Below are positions 1-8,622 of a stretch of 64,000 nucleotides of DNA, one piece after another. The stretch spans positions 1-64,000 of the forward strand of contig NZ_BMZM01000005.1 of the NCBI RefSeq assembly GCF_014652795.1, in the 5' to 3' direction. The notes under the pieces are model-generated. The model worked only from the letters and a program-made list of their open reading frames with translations. It was not told where the DNA came from and ran no database searches. This DNA comes from Kushneria pakistanensis. GTDB taxonomy: Bacteria; Pseudomonadota; Gammaproteobacteria; Pseudomonadales; Halomonadaceae. Each line of letters opens with the position of its first letter. Positions within the stretch are counted from its first letter, which is position 1. A program made the position numbers and the translations under genes.

Positions 1-34
1 CGTTGCGTTGTGCTCCGTGGCAGCGGATGCGTAC

Positions 35-61
35 TTTATAGATCGACCTCCGATCGCGCAA
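35..61 (-). promoter_or_regulatory. Candidate rRNA-operon promoter reading left out of the window
   Basis: On the minus strand TTGCGC (56-61) is followed after 15 bp by TATAAA (35-40), with an A/T-rich UP-like stretch just upstream (about 62-80). In Pseudomonas tyrS is followed in the same direction by an rRNA operon, and tyrS here also points left. The 15-bp spacer is short, and no 16S sequence lies in the window. The rRNA assignment is therefore inference from synteny and promoter shape. Confidence 0.45.
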
Positions 62-129
62 CCCTTTTTTGAAAAAGATTTCATCGGGCATTCATTCTGC
101 TCTACAGGACGATTGGTAGTAGCCTTTCC

Positions 130-213
130 TACCTCTACCTCTACCTCTACCTCTACCTCTACCTCTACCTCTACCTCTACCTCTACCTCTACCTCTACCT
201 CTACCTCTACCTC
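130..213. repeat. Perfect hexanucleotide tandem repeat, (TACCTC)14
   Basis: Fourteen uninterrupted copies of TACCTC run from 130 to 213. The last units and the right flank form a hairpin, CCTCTAC (203-209) with GTAGAGG (215-221). The tract is open in frames on both strands only because a 6-bp repeat cannot create a stop, giving Ser-Thr or Arg-Gly dipeptide runs that are not credible proteins. It lies between the small-RNA terminator at 272 and the promoter at the left edge. Confidence 0.95.
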
Positions 214-271
214 TGTAGAGGATAAGGAAACCTTTTACAGGTCCACTGCATTCGGCACTGATGCCATCAAT

Positions 272-305
272 AAAAAGCCCGCCGCTGAAATAATCAGCGG
301 CGGGC
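272..305 (-). terminator. Rho-independent terminator of the GGA-loop RNA
   Basis: A 12-bp perfect stem (277-288 with 294-305, loop 289-293) is followed on the minus strand by five U residues (272-276). It lies 200 bp beyond the tyrS stop, which leaves room for the separate small RNA. Confidence 0.92.
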
Positions 306-418
306 GTCATGGATCTTCCTGATCCCTAAACACCACCTTCCATGGTGATGTTGTGAAATTTACACCAAGGCTCCCTTCCGTGGGTACAACGCTTCCATGC
401 GCTTGCTGCCTCGGTGTA
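272..418 (-). ncRNA. CsrB/RsmZ-like small RNA with four GGA-loop hairpins (predicted CsrA/RsmA sponge)
   Basis: The predicted RNA is about 147 nt, on the minus strand downstream of tyrS. It contains four hairpins with GGA in the loop: 388-392/399-403 with loop AUGGAA; 373-375/382-384 with loop ACGGAA; 331-337/344-350 with loop AUGGAA; 311-315/321-325 with loop AGGAA. A 10-bp helix (408-417 with 362-371) encloses the first two, and a strong terminator ends the RNA. Repeated ANGGA hairpin loops are the binding sites of CsrA/RsmA in CsrB, RsmY, RsmZ and the TwoAYGGAY motif. A promoter lies directly upstream and no ORF competes for the strand. Function is inferred from structure; the exact ends are estimates. 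Confidence 0.8.
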
Positions 419-424
419 TGTACA

Positions 425-454
425 AATCTACCTGACTGTAGCGGACGTGTCCAA
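425..454 (-). promoter_or_regulatory. Promoter of the CsrB/RsmZ-like RNA
   Basis: TTGGAC (449-454) and TAGATT (425-430) on the minus strand are separated by 18 bp, placing the start near 418, right before the 5' strand of the enclosing helix. I did not find a convincing GacA-type TGTAAG palindrome upstream, so control by GacA is not shown by the sequence. Confidence 0.6.
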
Positions 455-504
455 CTTTTTATGAGAAAAACCGCTGCAGATGTATGACTTGTCCAGGAAT
501 AAAC

Positions 505-1710
505 TTATCCCTTTTGCAATCGAACTCGGGCATAACGCTTCTTGCCGGCCTGGATCACGTATTCCTGGCCCACTGCAAGCATGTGTCCTGCCTCAACCTT
601 GTGGCCATCAATCCAGACACGTGCGTTTTTCAGCATGTCCTTTGCCTGAGCCCCGTTATTGGCAAGGCCTGCGCGATTGAGCACTGTAGCGATGGGTGCT
701 TCATCCATCCCTTCAATCGTGACGTCCACTTCCGGCAGGTCGTCGGGCAGCTCACCTTCCTTGAGCTGGTTGCCACTGGCGCGATGTGCACCAGCAGCGG
801 CCTCCTCACCGTGAAAGCGGGCTACAAGCTCACGTGCCAGCACCATCTTGATATCACGCGGGTTGGCGCCGTTGTCGACGTCGCTCATCAATGCCCTGAC
901 CTCTTCCATCGGCTTGAGCGAGAGCAGTTCAAAGTAGCGCCACATGAGTGAATCCGGCATGGAAACGATCTTGTTGAACATCTCGCCCGGGCGGTCAGTA
1001 ATACCGACATAGTTGCCCAGCGACTTGGACATCTTCTGTATACCGTCCAGGCCTTCCAGCAGCGGCATGGTCAGTACGACCTGCGGGGTTTGCCCATAAT
1101 GCTTTTGCAGCTCACGTCCCATCAACAGATTGAACTTCTGGTCGGTACCGCCAATTTCAATATCGGCTTCCAGTGCCACCGAGTCATAGCCCTGTATCAG
1201 CGGATAAAGAAACTCGTGGATGGCAATCGGTTGATTACCGCGGTAGCGCTTTTCAAAGTCATCACGCTCGAGCATGCGCGCCACCGTTGACTGGGCTGCC
1301 AGCCCGATCAGATCGGCCGCTGACATTTTCCCCATCCACTCCGCATTGAACACGACCTGTGTGCGCTCGGGATGGAGTACCTTGAACACCTGCTTCTGAT
1401 AGGTACGTGCATTGGCCATGACGTCTTCTTGCGTCAGTGGCTTTCGTGTCACGCTCTTGCCGGTAGGGTCACCAATACGCCCGGTAAAGTCTCCGATCAG
1501 AAACAGCACCTCATGCCCCAGGTCCTGAAACTGTCGCAGTTTGTTAAGCAGTACGGTATGCCCCAGATGAAGATCGGGCGCCGTGGGGTCGAAGCCTGCC
1601 TTGATGCGCAGCGGTCGTCCCAGCGAGAGCTTTTTCTCCAGCTCTTCTTCTACCAGCACCTCGTGAACGCCGCGCTTTATCAGCGCCAGCGCATCGGCAA
1701 CATCGGCCAT
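505..1710 (-). CDS. tyrS: Tyrosyl-tRNA synthetase
   Basis: Cytoplasmic class I aminoacyl-tRNA synthetase that charges tRNA-Tyr. The 401-residue protein has the HIGH motif as HLGH (about residues 48-51), the tyrosine-binding QGYDSVAL segment (about 173-180), IGGTDQ (about 186-191) and KMSKS (226-230), then a C-terminal S4 RNA-binding domain. The start at 1710 is chosen because AGGAG lies 9 nt upstream and the product begins MADVADAL, as in the family; an upstream ATG at 1749 would add 13 residues with no better signal. It is divergent from anmK, matching the Pseudomonas neighbourhood except that the M23 peptidase gene found there is missing. Confidence 0.95.
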   Translation of the reverse strand: MADVADALALIKRGVHEVLVEEELEKKLSLGRPLRIKAGFDPTAPDLHLGHTVLLNKLRQFQDLGHEVLFLIGDFTGRIGDPTGKSVTRKPLTQEDVMANARTYQKQVFKVLHPERTQVVFNAEWMGKMSAADLIGLAAQSTVARMLERDDFEKRYRGNQPIAIHEFLYPLIQGYDSVALEADIEIGGTDQKFNLLMGRELQKHYGQTPQVVLTMPLLEGLDGIQKMSKSLGNYVGITDRPGEMFNKIVSMPDSLMWRYFELLSLKPMEEVRALMSDVDNGANPRDIKMVLARELVARFHGEEAAAGAHRASGNQLKEGELPDDLPEVDVTIEGMDEAPIATVLNRAGLANNGAQAKDMLKNARVWIDGHKVEAGHMLAVGQEYVIQAGKKRYARVRLQKG

Positions 1711-1833
1711 GACCTGCTTCTCCTGTCTTCTGTTTATTGCGACTGCCACCCGGCCATCGGAGCGAGCAGCAAGAAATGGGCATCATGATAGCATGGTGTC
1801 AAAAGCGCCAACCGCCCCGGCAGGAGGGAGTAA

Positions 1834-2949
1834 ATGAGTCTTGTAATAGGCCTGATGTCCGGCACCAGTCTGGACGGCGTTGATGCCGCACTGGTGGAGT
1901 GCAACCACCATCACCGTCCTGTGCTACTGGAAGCCACGGGCATTGAAATGCCGGAACCCCTGCGCCGCCAGCTCTGGCAGCTGTGCCATGCCAGTGAAGC
2001 CGCCTTTGAAGTACTTGCAGAAACCGAGGAGGCGTTCTGCCGGCTTCAGGCACAGGCTGTCGCGGCCCTGCTGGATAAAAGCGGCCATGCCGTAGAGGAC
2101 ATCGCCGCCATCGGCAGCCACGGACAGACCATCGAGCACCGTCCGGGCGGCGCATGGCCCTATACATGGCAGCTGGATAATCCGTCTCGCCTGGCTGAAC
2201 TGACAGGATGTCGTGTGGTAGGTGATTTTCGCCGCCGTGACCTTGCGGCCGGTGGTCAGGGTGCACCGCTGGCGCCTGCCTTTCATGACGCGCTTTTCCG
2301 CGATTCACGCCAGTGGCGCGTGCTGCTCAATCTGGGCGGCTTTGCCAACGTTACCCTGTTACCGCCCGAAGGCAGCGAGATGCCGGTCATCGGCTTTGAT
2401 ACCGGGCCTGCCAATGCCCTGCTGGACGGGTGGTATGCGCGCCATCATGAGGGCCGGTTTGATCGCGATGGCACATGGGCAGGCCAGGGGCGCTCTCAAC
2501 CGGCCCTGCTGGAACATCTGTTGAGTGATCCCTTTTTTGAAAGCACGCCTCCCAAGAGCACCGGTCGGGAGCATTTTCACCTGCAGTGGCTTGAGGCGCA
2601 GCTGACAGAGGAATCGCCGGCAGATATTCAGGCCACGCTTTTGGCGCTGACCGTTGAAAGCATTGCCCGTGAACTGGAACGCCACCTTCCTGCCGAGGTA
2701 CAGGCCAATACCTGCGTTATTCCCTGCGGTGGCGGTGCCTACAACAAGGCGATGATGGCAGCCCTTGCCCAACGACTCTCGCCGATCATGGTCGAGCGCT
2801 GCGAGTCGCTGGGCTGGTCGCCGGACTGGCTGGAAGCCGGCGCCTTTGCCTGGCTTGCCTGGCGCCGTCTGGAAGGGCTGCCCGGCAATCTGCCCACGGT
2901 CACCGGTGCGATCGGGCCACGCATCCTTGGCGGCGTTTACGAGCGCTGA
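1834..2949 (+). CDS. anmK: Anhydro-N-acetylmuramic acid kinase
   Basis: Peptidoglycan recycling enzyme that opens and phosphorylates 1,6-anhydro-MurNAc to MurNAc-6-phosphate. The 371-residue protein starts with the phosphate-binding GLMSGTSLDGVD signature (residues 6-17), contains the GDFRRRD segment and the FDTGPANALLD motif, and has normal family length. A strong AGGAGGGAG lies 3 nt before the ATG. It is divergent from tyrS with an 83-bp shared promoter region. No MurQ or NagZ gene is nearby, so its pathway partners are elsewhere. Confidence 0.95.
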   Translation: MSLVIGLMSGTSLDGVDAALVECNHHHRPVLLEATGIEMPEPLRRQLWQLCHASEAAFEVLAETEEAFCRLQAQAVAALLDKSGHAVEDIAAIGSHGQTIEHRPGGAWPYTWQLDNPSRLAELTGCRVVGDFRRRDLAAGGQGAPLAPAFHDALFRDSRQWRVLLNLGGFANVTLLPPEGSEMPVIGFDTGPANALLDGWYARHHEGRFDRDGTWAGQGRSQPALLEHLLSDPFFESTPPKSTGREHFHLQWLEAQLTEESPADIQATLLALTVESIARELERHLPAEVQANTCVIPCGGGAYNKAMMAALAQRLSPIMVERCESLGWSPDWLEAGAFAWLAWRRLEGLPGNLPTVTGAIGPRILGGVYER

Positions 2950-2981
2950 CCGGGGCAAAATCGCTTGAACCAGACAACCGA

Positions 2982-3992
2982 CTAGCCGCCATGCTCGTCG
3001 CGCACGATCAGCCCTTCGGCCGCCAGCCTTGACATGGCCGCCTCCATGGTCTGCATGCCCAGTCCACCGCCGGTCTGTAGCGCCGAGTAAATCTGGGCCA
3101 CCTTGTCCTCACGAATGAGATTTCTAATGGCGGGGGTGGCGATCAGGATTTCGTGTGCCGCAATCCGCCCGCCACCGATACGGCGGACCAGCTGCTGGGA
3201 GACCACCCCCTGAAGTGATTCGGACAGCATGGCGCGCACCATTGCCTTTTCATCACCGGGAAAGACATCCACGATTCGATCCATCGTCCGGGCCGCCGAG
3301 GTAGTATGCAGTGTGGCCAGCACCAGATGCCCGGTCTCGGCGGCCGTCAGGGCCAGGCGCATGGTTTCCAGATCCCGCATTTCCCCGACCAGAATAACGT
3401 CCGGATCCTCACGCAGTGCCGAACGCAGCGCACCGGCCACACCATGCGTATCACGCTGCACTTCACGCTGATTGATCAGCGCGCGCCGGGAGTGATGTAC
3501 AAACTCGATGGGGTCCTCGATAGTGAGCACATGCTGGGCACGCGAGGCATTGATATGGTCCACCATGGCGGCGAGCGTGGTGGACTTGCCCGAACCGGTA
3601 GGACCTGTCACCAGCACCAGACCATGTGGACAGCACGCCAGCCGTCGAAAGACCTCGCCAAGCCCCAGCGACTCGAGACTGGGTACATGGGCAGGAATGG
3701 TACGAAAGACGCCGGCCACGCCTCTGTTCTGATGGAAGGCATTGACACGAAAGCGTGACACGCCGGGGACATCGACAGAGAAATCGATCTCCAGTGCCTC
3801 TTTGAAATCCTGCTGCTGCACCTCACTCATGACTGCCGTCAACAGGCGGTAGACATCGTCGTTTTCAAGCGCCGGTGCATTGAGGCGGCGGATCTCGCCA
3901 TCAACACGCATCATGGCAGGCAGCCCTGCCGACAGGTGTAGATCCGAGGCACCCTGTTTTGCCGTAAAAGCCAGCAGTTCGGTAATATCCAT
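2982..3992 (-). CDS. pilT: Type IV pilus retraction ATPase PilT
   Basis: Hexameric cytoplasmic ATPase that depolymerises PilA to drive pilus retraction and twitching. The 336-residue protein begins MDITELLAFTAKQGASDLHL, the standard PilT N-terminus, so the start is placed at 3992 rather than the upstream ATG at 4028. It has the Walker A GPTGSGKST, the Asp box, Walker B as VILVGEMRD, and a His box (AETGHLVLATLHT). It is divergent from yggS with 38 bp between starts. No other pilus gene lies in the window. It resembles PilT more than PilU by its N-terminus and length. Confidence 0.93.
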   Translation of the reverse strand: MDITELLAFTAKQGASDLHLSAGLPAMMRVDGEIRRLNAPALENDDVYRLLTAVMSEVQQQDFKEALEIDFSVDVPGVSRFRVNAFHQNRGVAGVFRTIPAHVPSLESLGLGEVFRRLACCPHGLVLVTGPTGSGKSTTLAAMVDHINASRAQHVLTIEDPIEFVHHSRRALINQREVQRDTHGVAGALRSALREDPDVILVGEMRDLETMRLALTAAETGHLVLATLHTTSAARTMDRIVDVFPGDEKAMVRAMLSESLQGVVSQQLVRRIGGGRIAAHEILIATPAIRNLIREDKVAQIYSALQTGGGLGMQTMEAAMSRLAAEGLIVRDEHGG

Positions 3993-4030
3993 GCGTTCGC
4001 AGTTCCGGACGTCACAAAGAGTGATCACTC

Positions 4031-4759
4031 ATGAGCGATCAGCAGTCATGCGCGACCCACGATCAGAATCACGCTGTAAAACACAATATCGTCGCGATAC
4101 GTCACCGACTTGAGCAGGCCCTTCATCGTGCCGGCCGGCCCACGGGCAGTGCCGCCTTGCTAGCGGTCAGCAAGACCAGACCGGCGGCCATACTGCGAGA
4201 AGCGTTTGAGGCCGGCCAACGTCTTTTTGGCGAGAACTATCTGCAGGAAGCACTGGAAAAGCAGCAGGCCCTGAAAGACCTGGAAGACATCGAATGGCAC
4301 TATATCGGCGCGCTTCAATCCAACAAGACACGCGATGTGGCCGAGCATTTCAGCTGGGTACACACTGTAGACCGTGAGAAGATCGCCCGGCGCCTGAGCG
4401 AGGCGCGCCCGGCATCTCTGGGTCCCCTTAATGTCTGCCTGCAGGTCAATATCAGCGGAGAGCGTTCGAAGTCGGGCGTGACGCCGGAGGCGCTGCCAGC
4501 GCTGGCCGAGCAGGTACTGGCCCTGCCGGGTCTTCGTCTGCGCGGGCTGATGTCGATTCCGGCCATCAGCGATGACCCGGAACAACAGCGCATTCCTCAT
4601 GCAGCACTTCGTGAACTGTTCGAGCAGCTGGTCAGGCGCTATCCGCAGGCACCGCTGGACACCCTGTCGATGGGCATGAGTTCAGACATGGAAGCGGCCA
4701 TTGACGAGGGCGCCACGCTGGTCAGACCTGGAACAGCCATTTTCGGCAGCCGCGACTGA
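4031..4759 (+). CDS. yggS: YggS-family pyridoxal phosphate homeostasis protein
   Basis: PLP-binding protein of the alanine-racemase N-terminal fold with no known catalysis; it buffers PLP and affects amino acid pools. The 242 residues include AVSKTRPA with the PLP-lysine (about residue 49), GENYLQEA, HYIGALQSNK, and the C-terminal SMGMSSDMEAAI phosphate-binding segment. It leads the rightward run yggS–proC–yggT–metX–metW, a conserved order, divergent from pilT. The N-terminus is about 12 residues longer than E. coli YggS, and an internal start cannot be excluded. Confidence 0.93.
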   Translation: MSDQQSCATHDQNHAVKHNIVAIRHRLEQALHRAGRPTGSAALLAVSKTRPAAILREAFEAGQRLFGENYLQEALEKQQALKDLEDIEWHYIGALQSNKTRDVAEHFSWVHTVDREKIARRLSEARPASLGPLNVCLQVNISGERSKSGVTPEALPALAEQVLALPGLRLRGLMSIPAISDDPEQQRIPHAALRELFEQLVRRYPQAPLDTLSMGMSSDMEAAIDEGATLVRPGTAIFGSRD

Positions 4760-4785
4760 ACATCTCCACAACAAGGACGCTTTTC

Positions 4786-5613
4786 ATGGTAAGTCAACTG
4801 ACCTTTATCGGTGCCGGCAATATGGCCAGTGCCATCTTTGGCGGGCTGATCGACAATGGCTACCCTGCCGAAGCCATTACGGCCACCTCGCCCGACGAAG
4901 AGGTACTTGAGCAGCATCGCGCCCGCTATGGCATTCAGACCACCACCGACAATTCAGAAGGTGTCAGTGAAGCAGACGTTGTCATTCTGGCCGTCAAGCC
5001 ACAGATCATGCGCGAGGTCTGCGAGCCGCTTCAGGACGCCCTGCAGATCAGTCGTCCGCTGATCATCTCGATTGCCGCCGGCCTCACCATCGACACGCTG
5101 GGTCAGTGGCTGGGGGATGACAGTTTGCCGATCATTCGCTGCATGCCCAATACACCGGCGCTGGTCGGCAAGGGCGCTACCGGGCTGTACGCCCCTGCCG
5201 GCATCAGTGACGCTCATCGCGCCCTGGCCGGTGATCTGCTGTCGGCGATCGGCATCATTGAGTGGGTGGAAGAAGAGACGCTGCTCAGTGCTGTCACAGC
5301 CATCGCCGGCAGTGCGCCGGCCTATTTCTTCTACATGCTGGAAGCCATGGAAAAGGCCGGCGTGGCCCGCGGACTTTCACGTGATATTGCCCGCCGACTG
5401 GCCATTCAAACAGCGCTGGGGGCGGCACACATGGCGCGTGAGAGTGAATATGATCCGCAAACGCTCAAGCAACAGGTGATGTCGCCGAAAGGTACTACGG
5501 AACGCGCCATTGCAAGTTTTGAGCAGGCCGGCTTCGAGAAAATGGTGGATGATGCCACACTGGCCTGTTTCGAGCGTGCCGAATCACTGGCACGTGAGCT
5601 GCGGGATCAGTAA
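4786..5613 (+). CDS. proC: Pyrroline-5-carboxylate reductase
   Basis: Last step of proline synthesis: reduces 1-pyrroline-5-carboxylate with NAD(P)H. The protein has 275 residues, the usual size. The Rossmann motif GAGNMASAIFGGL is at residues 9-21, and the C-terminal P5CR signature includes VTAIAGSAPAYFF and TTERAIASFE. It follows yggS by 26 bp. Proline is also a compatible solute in halophiles, so the gene may matter for osmoadaptation, but nothing in the sequence shows special regulation. Confidence 0.95.
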   Translation: MVSQLTFIGAGNMASAIFGGLIDNGYPAEAITATSPDEEVLEQHRARYGIQTTTDNSEGVSEADVVILAVKPQIMREVCEPLQDALQISRPLIISIAAGLTIDTLGQWLGDDSLPIIRCMPNTPALVGKGATGLYAPAGISDAHRALAGDLLSAIGIIEWVEEETLLSAVTAIAGSAPAYFFYMLEAMEKAGVARGLSRDIARRLAIQTALGAAHMARESEYDPQTLKQQVMSPKGTTERAIASFEQAGFEKMVDDATLACFERAESLARELRDQ

Positions 5614-5658
5614 ATTCACTGTATCTGTCATCTTTTGACGACATAACGGAGAGTCTCC

Positions 5659-6240
5659 ATGGGGAGCGCACTGGGCGATACCGGCATCATGCTGGTCAAC
5701 ACCCTGATCAATCTTTATCTGTTTGTACTGATGCTGCGCTTTTTGCTGCACGCCTCACGTGCCGACTACTACAACCCCATCAGTCAGGCGATCGTCAAGG
5801 CGACCTCGCCGCTGGTGGCGCCCCTGCAACGCGTGTTGAGACCTGCCGGGCCCATCGACATCGCAACGCTGGTGGTCGCGCTCTTGTTCAAGATGGCGGG
5901 CATTGCCCTGATCTGCATGGCGATCTTTGGCTTTCCGCCCATCGGGCTTCTGGCCGTTGCAGCGCTGGCCGGCGTGGTCAACGCCATTTTGAAGATCTAT
6001 TTCTTTGCCATGATCATCATGATCATCCTGAGCTGGGTGGCCCCCCAGTCCGGCCATCCCGGGGCACTGCTGGTGTTTCAGATTACCGAGCCTGTCATGG
6101 CACCGGTTCGACGCGTCATTCCTTCCATCGGCATGATTGATCTGTCGCCCATCGTGGTCTTTTTGCTGATCAACGTGCTCGACAGCTTCCTGGTAGGTGC
6201 CCTTAGCCGCGCTGCCGGCCCGCTGGCACCGCTGATCTAA
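5659..6240 (+). CDS. yggT: YggT-family integral membrane protein
   Basis: Inner membrane protein of unclear function with two YggT repeats. The 193-residue sequence shows hydrophobic segments near residues 8-25, 65-85, 90-110, 113-130 and 158-180, and repeats the family pattern of an LLRFLLH-like helix followed by NPISQAIVKATSPLVAPLQRV and later TEPVMAPVRRVIP. It lies 45 bp after proC with GGAG before the ATG. In related bacteria it is linked with osmotic tolerance and membrane-protein quality control; that role is known of homologues only. Confidence 0.88.
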   Translation: MGSALGDTGIMLVNTLINLYLFVLMLRFLLHASRADYYNPISQAIVKATSPLVAPLQRVLRPAGPIDIATLVVALLFKMAGIALICMAIFGFPPIGLLAVAALAGVVNAILKIYFFAMIIMIILSWVAPQSGHPGALLVFQITEPVMAPVRRVIPSIGMIDLSPIVVFLLINVLDSFLVGALSRAAGPLAPLI

Positions 6241-6248
6241 GCCCTGAC

Positions 6249-6276
6249 ACGCTGCCGTGCAAGCGTACGGCAGCGT
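6249..6276 (+). terminator. Hairpin between yggT and metX, possible terminator
   Basis: A 10-bp perfect stem, ACGCTGCCGT (6249-6258) with ACGGCAGCGT (6267-6276), starts 9 bp after the yggT stop. There is no U-run after it, so it may be a processing or Rho-assisted site. The remaining sequence up to metX shows no recognisable riboswitch. Confidence 0.4.
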
Positions 6277-6381
6277 CCCCGCCAGCACCCCTCCCCCGCT
6301 TTTGAAAGCGATATGCTACAGTGCGCCTCCGACGGTAGGTCATGATTCCGGCCTGCCCTGTCTGACCGGATTTGAGTGCTG

Positions 6382-7548
6382 ATGCCCGAGACACTGTCTT
6401 CTTCATCGGTTGGCCTGGTAACGCCGCAGGTCGCCCGTTTTGATACGCCCCTGCCGCTGGCGTGCGGTCGAGAACTTCCTGACTTTGAGCTGGTGTATGA
6501 AACCTACGGTACGCTCAATGAGACGGCCAGCAATGCTGTCCTGATCTGCCATGCGCTATCGGGTCATCATCACGCGGCCGGCTATCACCATGTAGACGAT
6601 CGAAAGCCCGGCTGGTGGGATGCTCATATTGGCCCCGGCAAGAGCATCGATACCCGACGTTTTTTTGTGGTTGCCGTTAACAACCTTGGTGGCTGTCACG
6701 GCAGCACCGGCCCTTCGAGTGAAAACCCGGCCACCGGACGCATCTGGGGGCCTGACTTCCCCCTCATGACGGTCACCGACTGGGTCAATAGCCAGGCCAT
6801 GCTGGCCGACAGGCTCGGCATCCAGCGGTTTGCCGCCGTTGTCGGCGGCAGTCTGGGCGGCATGCAGGTCCTGCAGTGGGCCATGAGTCTGCCCGAGCGG
6901 GTGGCCAATGCCGCTGTCATTGCCGCCACACCCCGTCTGTCAGCCCAGAACATTGCCTTTAACGAAGTGGCACGCCAGGCCATTCGCTCCGACCCCGAGT
7001 TCTTTGACGGCTGGTATACCGAGCATCAGACCCTGCCCAAACAGGGACTGCGGCTGGCCCGCATGGTCGGTCATATCACCTATCTCTCGGAACACTCCAT
7101 GGGCGCGCGCTTCGGCCGTGACCTGCGCACTGACAGTCTCAACTATGGCTACGACGTCGAATTCGAAGTGGAGTCCTATCTGCGCTATCAGGGCGACACC
7201 TTCTCGACACGATTTGATGCCAACACCTATCTGCTGATGACCAAGGCGCTCGATTATTTCGACCCGGCCGGCGAGCACGATGATGATCTGCCCCGCGCGC
7301 TCTCGACAGCGACGTGTCGTTTTCTGGTGGTCAGTTTCACGACCGACTGGCGCTTTGCACCGGCGCGGTCACGTGAGCTGGTCGATGCCCTGCTGCGTGC
7401 CGGCAAGCATGTCAGCTATGCCAATATCGACTCTCCCCATGGGCATGATGCCTTCCTGCTGCCCAACGAGCGTTACGAAGCCGTGCTGGGCGGTTTCATG
7501 ACGCGTATCGCCAACGACGTGAAACGTACTGCCGGGAACATTTCGTGA
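6382..7548 (+). CDS. metX: Homoserine O-acyltransferase MetX
   Basis: First committed step of methionine synthesis by acylation of homoserine. It is an alpha/beta hydrolase: oxyanion segment HALSGHHHA, nucleophile elbow GGSLGGMQ (Ser near residue 155), Asp in TTDWRFAP and His in SPHGHDAF. In gammaproteobacteria with a metX–metW pair the acyl donor is usually succinyl-CoA; which donor is used here cannot be read safely. The start is placed at ATG 6382, two codons after a GTG at 6376. It is translationally coupled to metW. Confidence 0.93.
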   Translation: MPETLSSSSVGLVTPQVARFDTPLPLACGRELPDFELVYETYGTLNETASNAVLICHALSGHHHAAGYHHVDDRKPGWWDAHIGPGKSIDTRRFFVVAVNNLGGCHGSTGPSSENPATGRIWGPDFPLMTVTDWVNSQAMLADRLGIQRFAAVVGGSLGGMQVLQWAMSLPERVANAAVIAATPRLSAQNIAFNEVARQAIRSDPEFFDGWYTEHQTLPKQGLRLARMVGHITYLSEHSMGARFGRDLRTDSLNYGYDVEFEVESYLRYQGDTFSTRFDANTYLLMTKALDYFDPAGEHDDDLPRALSTATCRFLVVSFTTDWRFAPARSRELVDALLRAGKHVSYANIDSPHGHDAFLLPNERYEAVLGGFMTRIANDVKRTAGNIS

Positions 7549-8138
7549 TGCGTGCCGATCTTGCACTGATTTATGACTGGGTGCCCCAGGGCGCTCGCGT
7601 ACTGGACCTGGGCTGTGGTGATGGCACCCTGCTGGCGGCACTGTCATCGCAAAAGCAGGTCACGGGCTATGGCCTTGAGATCGACAGCGATGGCATCTCG
7701 CGCTGCCTTGAAAAGGGCGTGGATGTCATCGAGCAGGATCTGGACCAGGGGTTGGCCAACATCCCCGATGACACCTTTGATCTGGTCATCATGACCCAGG
7801 CGCTGCAGGTGCTGAGAAGGCCGGACCTCATGCTTGATGAGATGTTGCGGGTCGCCAATGAATGCATCATTGCCTTTCCCAACTTTGCCTGGTGGCGTCA
7901 TCGCCTGTCGCTGGGCCTGAAGGGACGCATGCCGGTATCACGCTCCCTGCCGCATGCCTGGTACGACACACCCAATATTCATCTGTCGACCTTCCGGGAT
8001 TTTGCTGATCTGTGCCGGATGCAGGGGCATACCATTACCGACAGCGCTGTAGGCAACGGTAGCAAGGAAGGCCAGTGGCGCCACAGACGGTGGCCCAACC
8101 TTCTGGGGCAGGACGCCATTTTTCGGGTACGACGCTAA
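7548..8138 (+). CDS. metW: Methionine biosynthesis protein MetW
   Basis: SAM-binding methyltransferase-fold protein needed with MetX for methionine synthesis. The ATG overlaps the metX stop as TGATG, showing tight coupling. Motif I is VLDLGCGDGTLL (residues 19-30), followed by YGLEID and FDLVIMTQALQV; the C-terminus has the MetW-specific HAWYDTPNIHLSTFRDF. It has 196 residues, normal size. Homologues associate with MetX and raise its activity; no methylation target is established. Confidence 0.93.
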   Translation: MRADLALIYDWVPQGARVLDLGCGDGTLLAALSSQKQVTGYGLEIDSDGISRCLEKGVDVIEQDLDQGLANIPDDTFDLVIMTQALQVLRRPDLMLDEMLRVANECIIAFPNFAWWRHRLSLGLKGRMPVSRSLPHAWYDTPNIHLSTFRDFADLCRMQGHTITDSAVGNGSKEGQWRHRRWPNLLGQDAIFRVRR

Positions 8139-8212
8139 GCGAACGCGCCGCGGCATCCTTATCCTTTGGTATAATGCGGTGACCATCATGCGACGCTGCC
8201 CGAGGCCCGACG

Positions 8213-8620
8213 ATGAACTTTCATACGCGCAAGTGGATCAAGCCCGAAGATCTCAACCCCAATGGCACGCTCTTTGGCGGGAGCCTTCTCAAGTGGATCG
8301 ATGAAGAGGCGGCCATCTACGCAGTGATTCAGCTGGGCAACTCCCGGGTGGTCACCAAATACATGTCTTCCATCAATTTTGTCTCCAGCGCACGACAGGG
8401 GGACATCATTGAGCTGGGCATCACCGCGACAAGGTTTGGCAAGAGCTCCCTAACCCTGCACTGTGTGGTGCGCAACAAGATCACCCATAAAAACATTCTG
8501 ACCATCGACGAGATTGTCTTCGTCAACATGGGAGAGGATGGCCGTCCGGCAGCGCATGGCAAGACAAGGATTACCTATCTGCGTGACCGTGATCTTGAAG
8601 GGCCCGATAGCGTCACCTGA
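8213..8620 (+). CDS. YciA-like acyl-CoA thioesterase (hotdog fold)
   Basis: Predicted cytoplasmic acyl-CoA hydrolase of the BFIT/YciA hotdog group. The 135-residue protein has the hotdog helix LNPNGTLFGGSLLKWIDEEA with the catalytic Asp in WIDE, then the strand segments NFVSSARQGDIIELG and DEIVFVNMGEDG. A clear TATAAT at about 8170-8175 lies 40 bp upstream, so it probably has its own promoter rather than depending on metW. The substrate is not deducible. It converges with sfsA, with stops 2 bp apart. Confidence 0.87.
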   Translation: MNFHTRKWIKPEDLNPNGTLFGGSLLKWIDEEAAIYAVIQLGNSRVVTKYMSSINFVSSARQGDIIELGITATRFGKSSLTLHCVVRNKITHKNILTIDEIVFVNMGEDGRPAAHGKTRITYLRDRDLEGPDSVT

Positions 8621-8622
8621 GG

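Noticed and set aside
130..213. Possible CRISPR array
   Set aside because: The repeats are 6 bp and contiguous with no spacers, and no cas genes are present.
8..322. Open frames with Ser-Thr or Arg-Gly repeats over the hexamer tract, on both strands
   Set aside because: A 6-bp repeat has no stops in any frame; there is no ribosome binding site, and the frames cross a promoter and a terminator.
6241..6381. SAM riboswitch before metX
   Set aside because: Only a simple hairpin near the yggT stop is present; no SAM-II-type pseudoknot or conserved core was recognisable.
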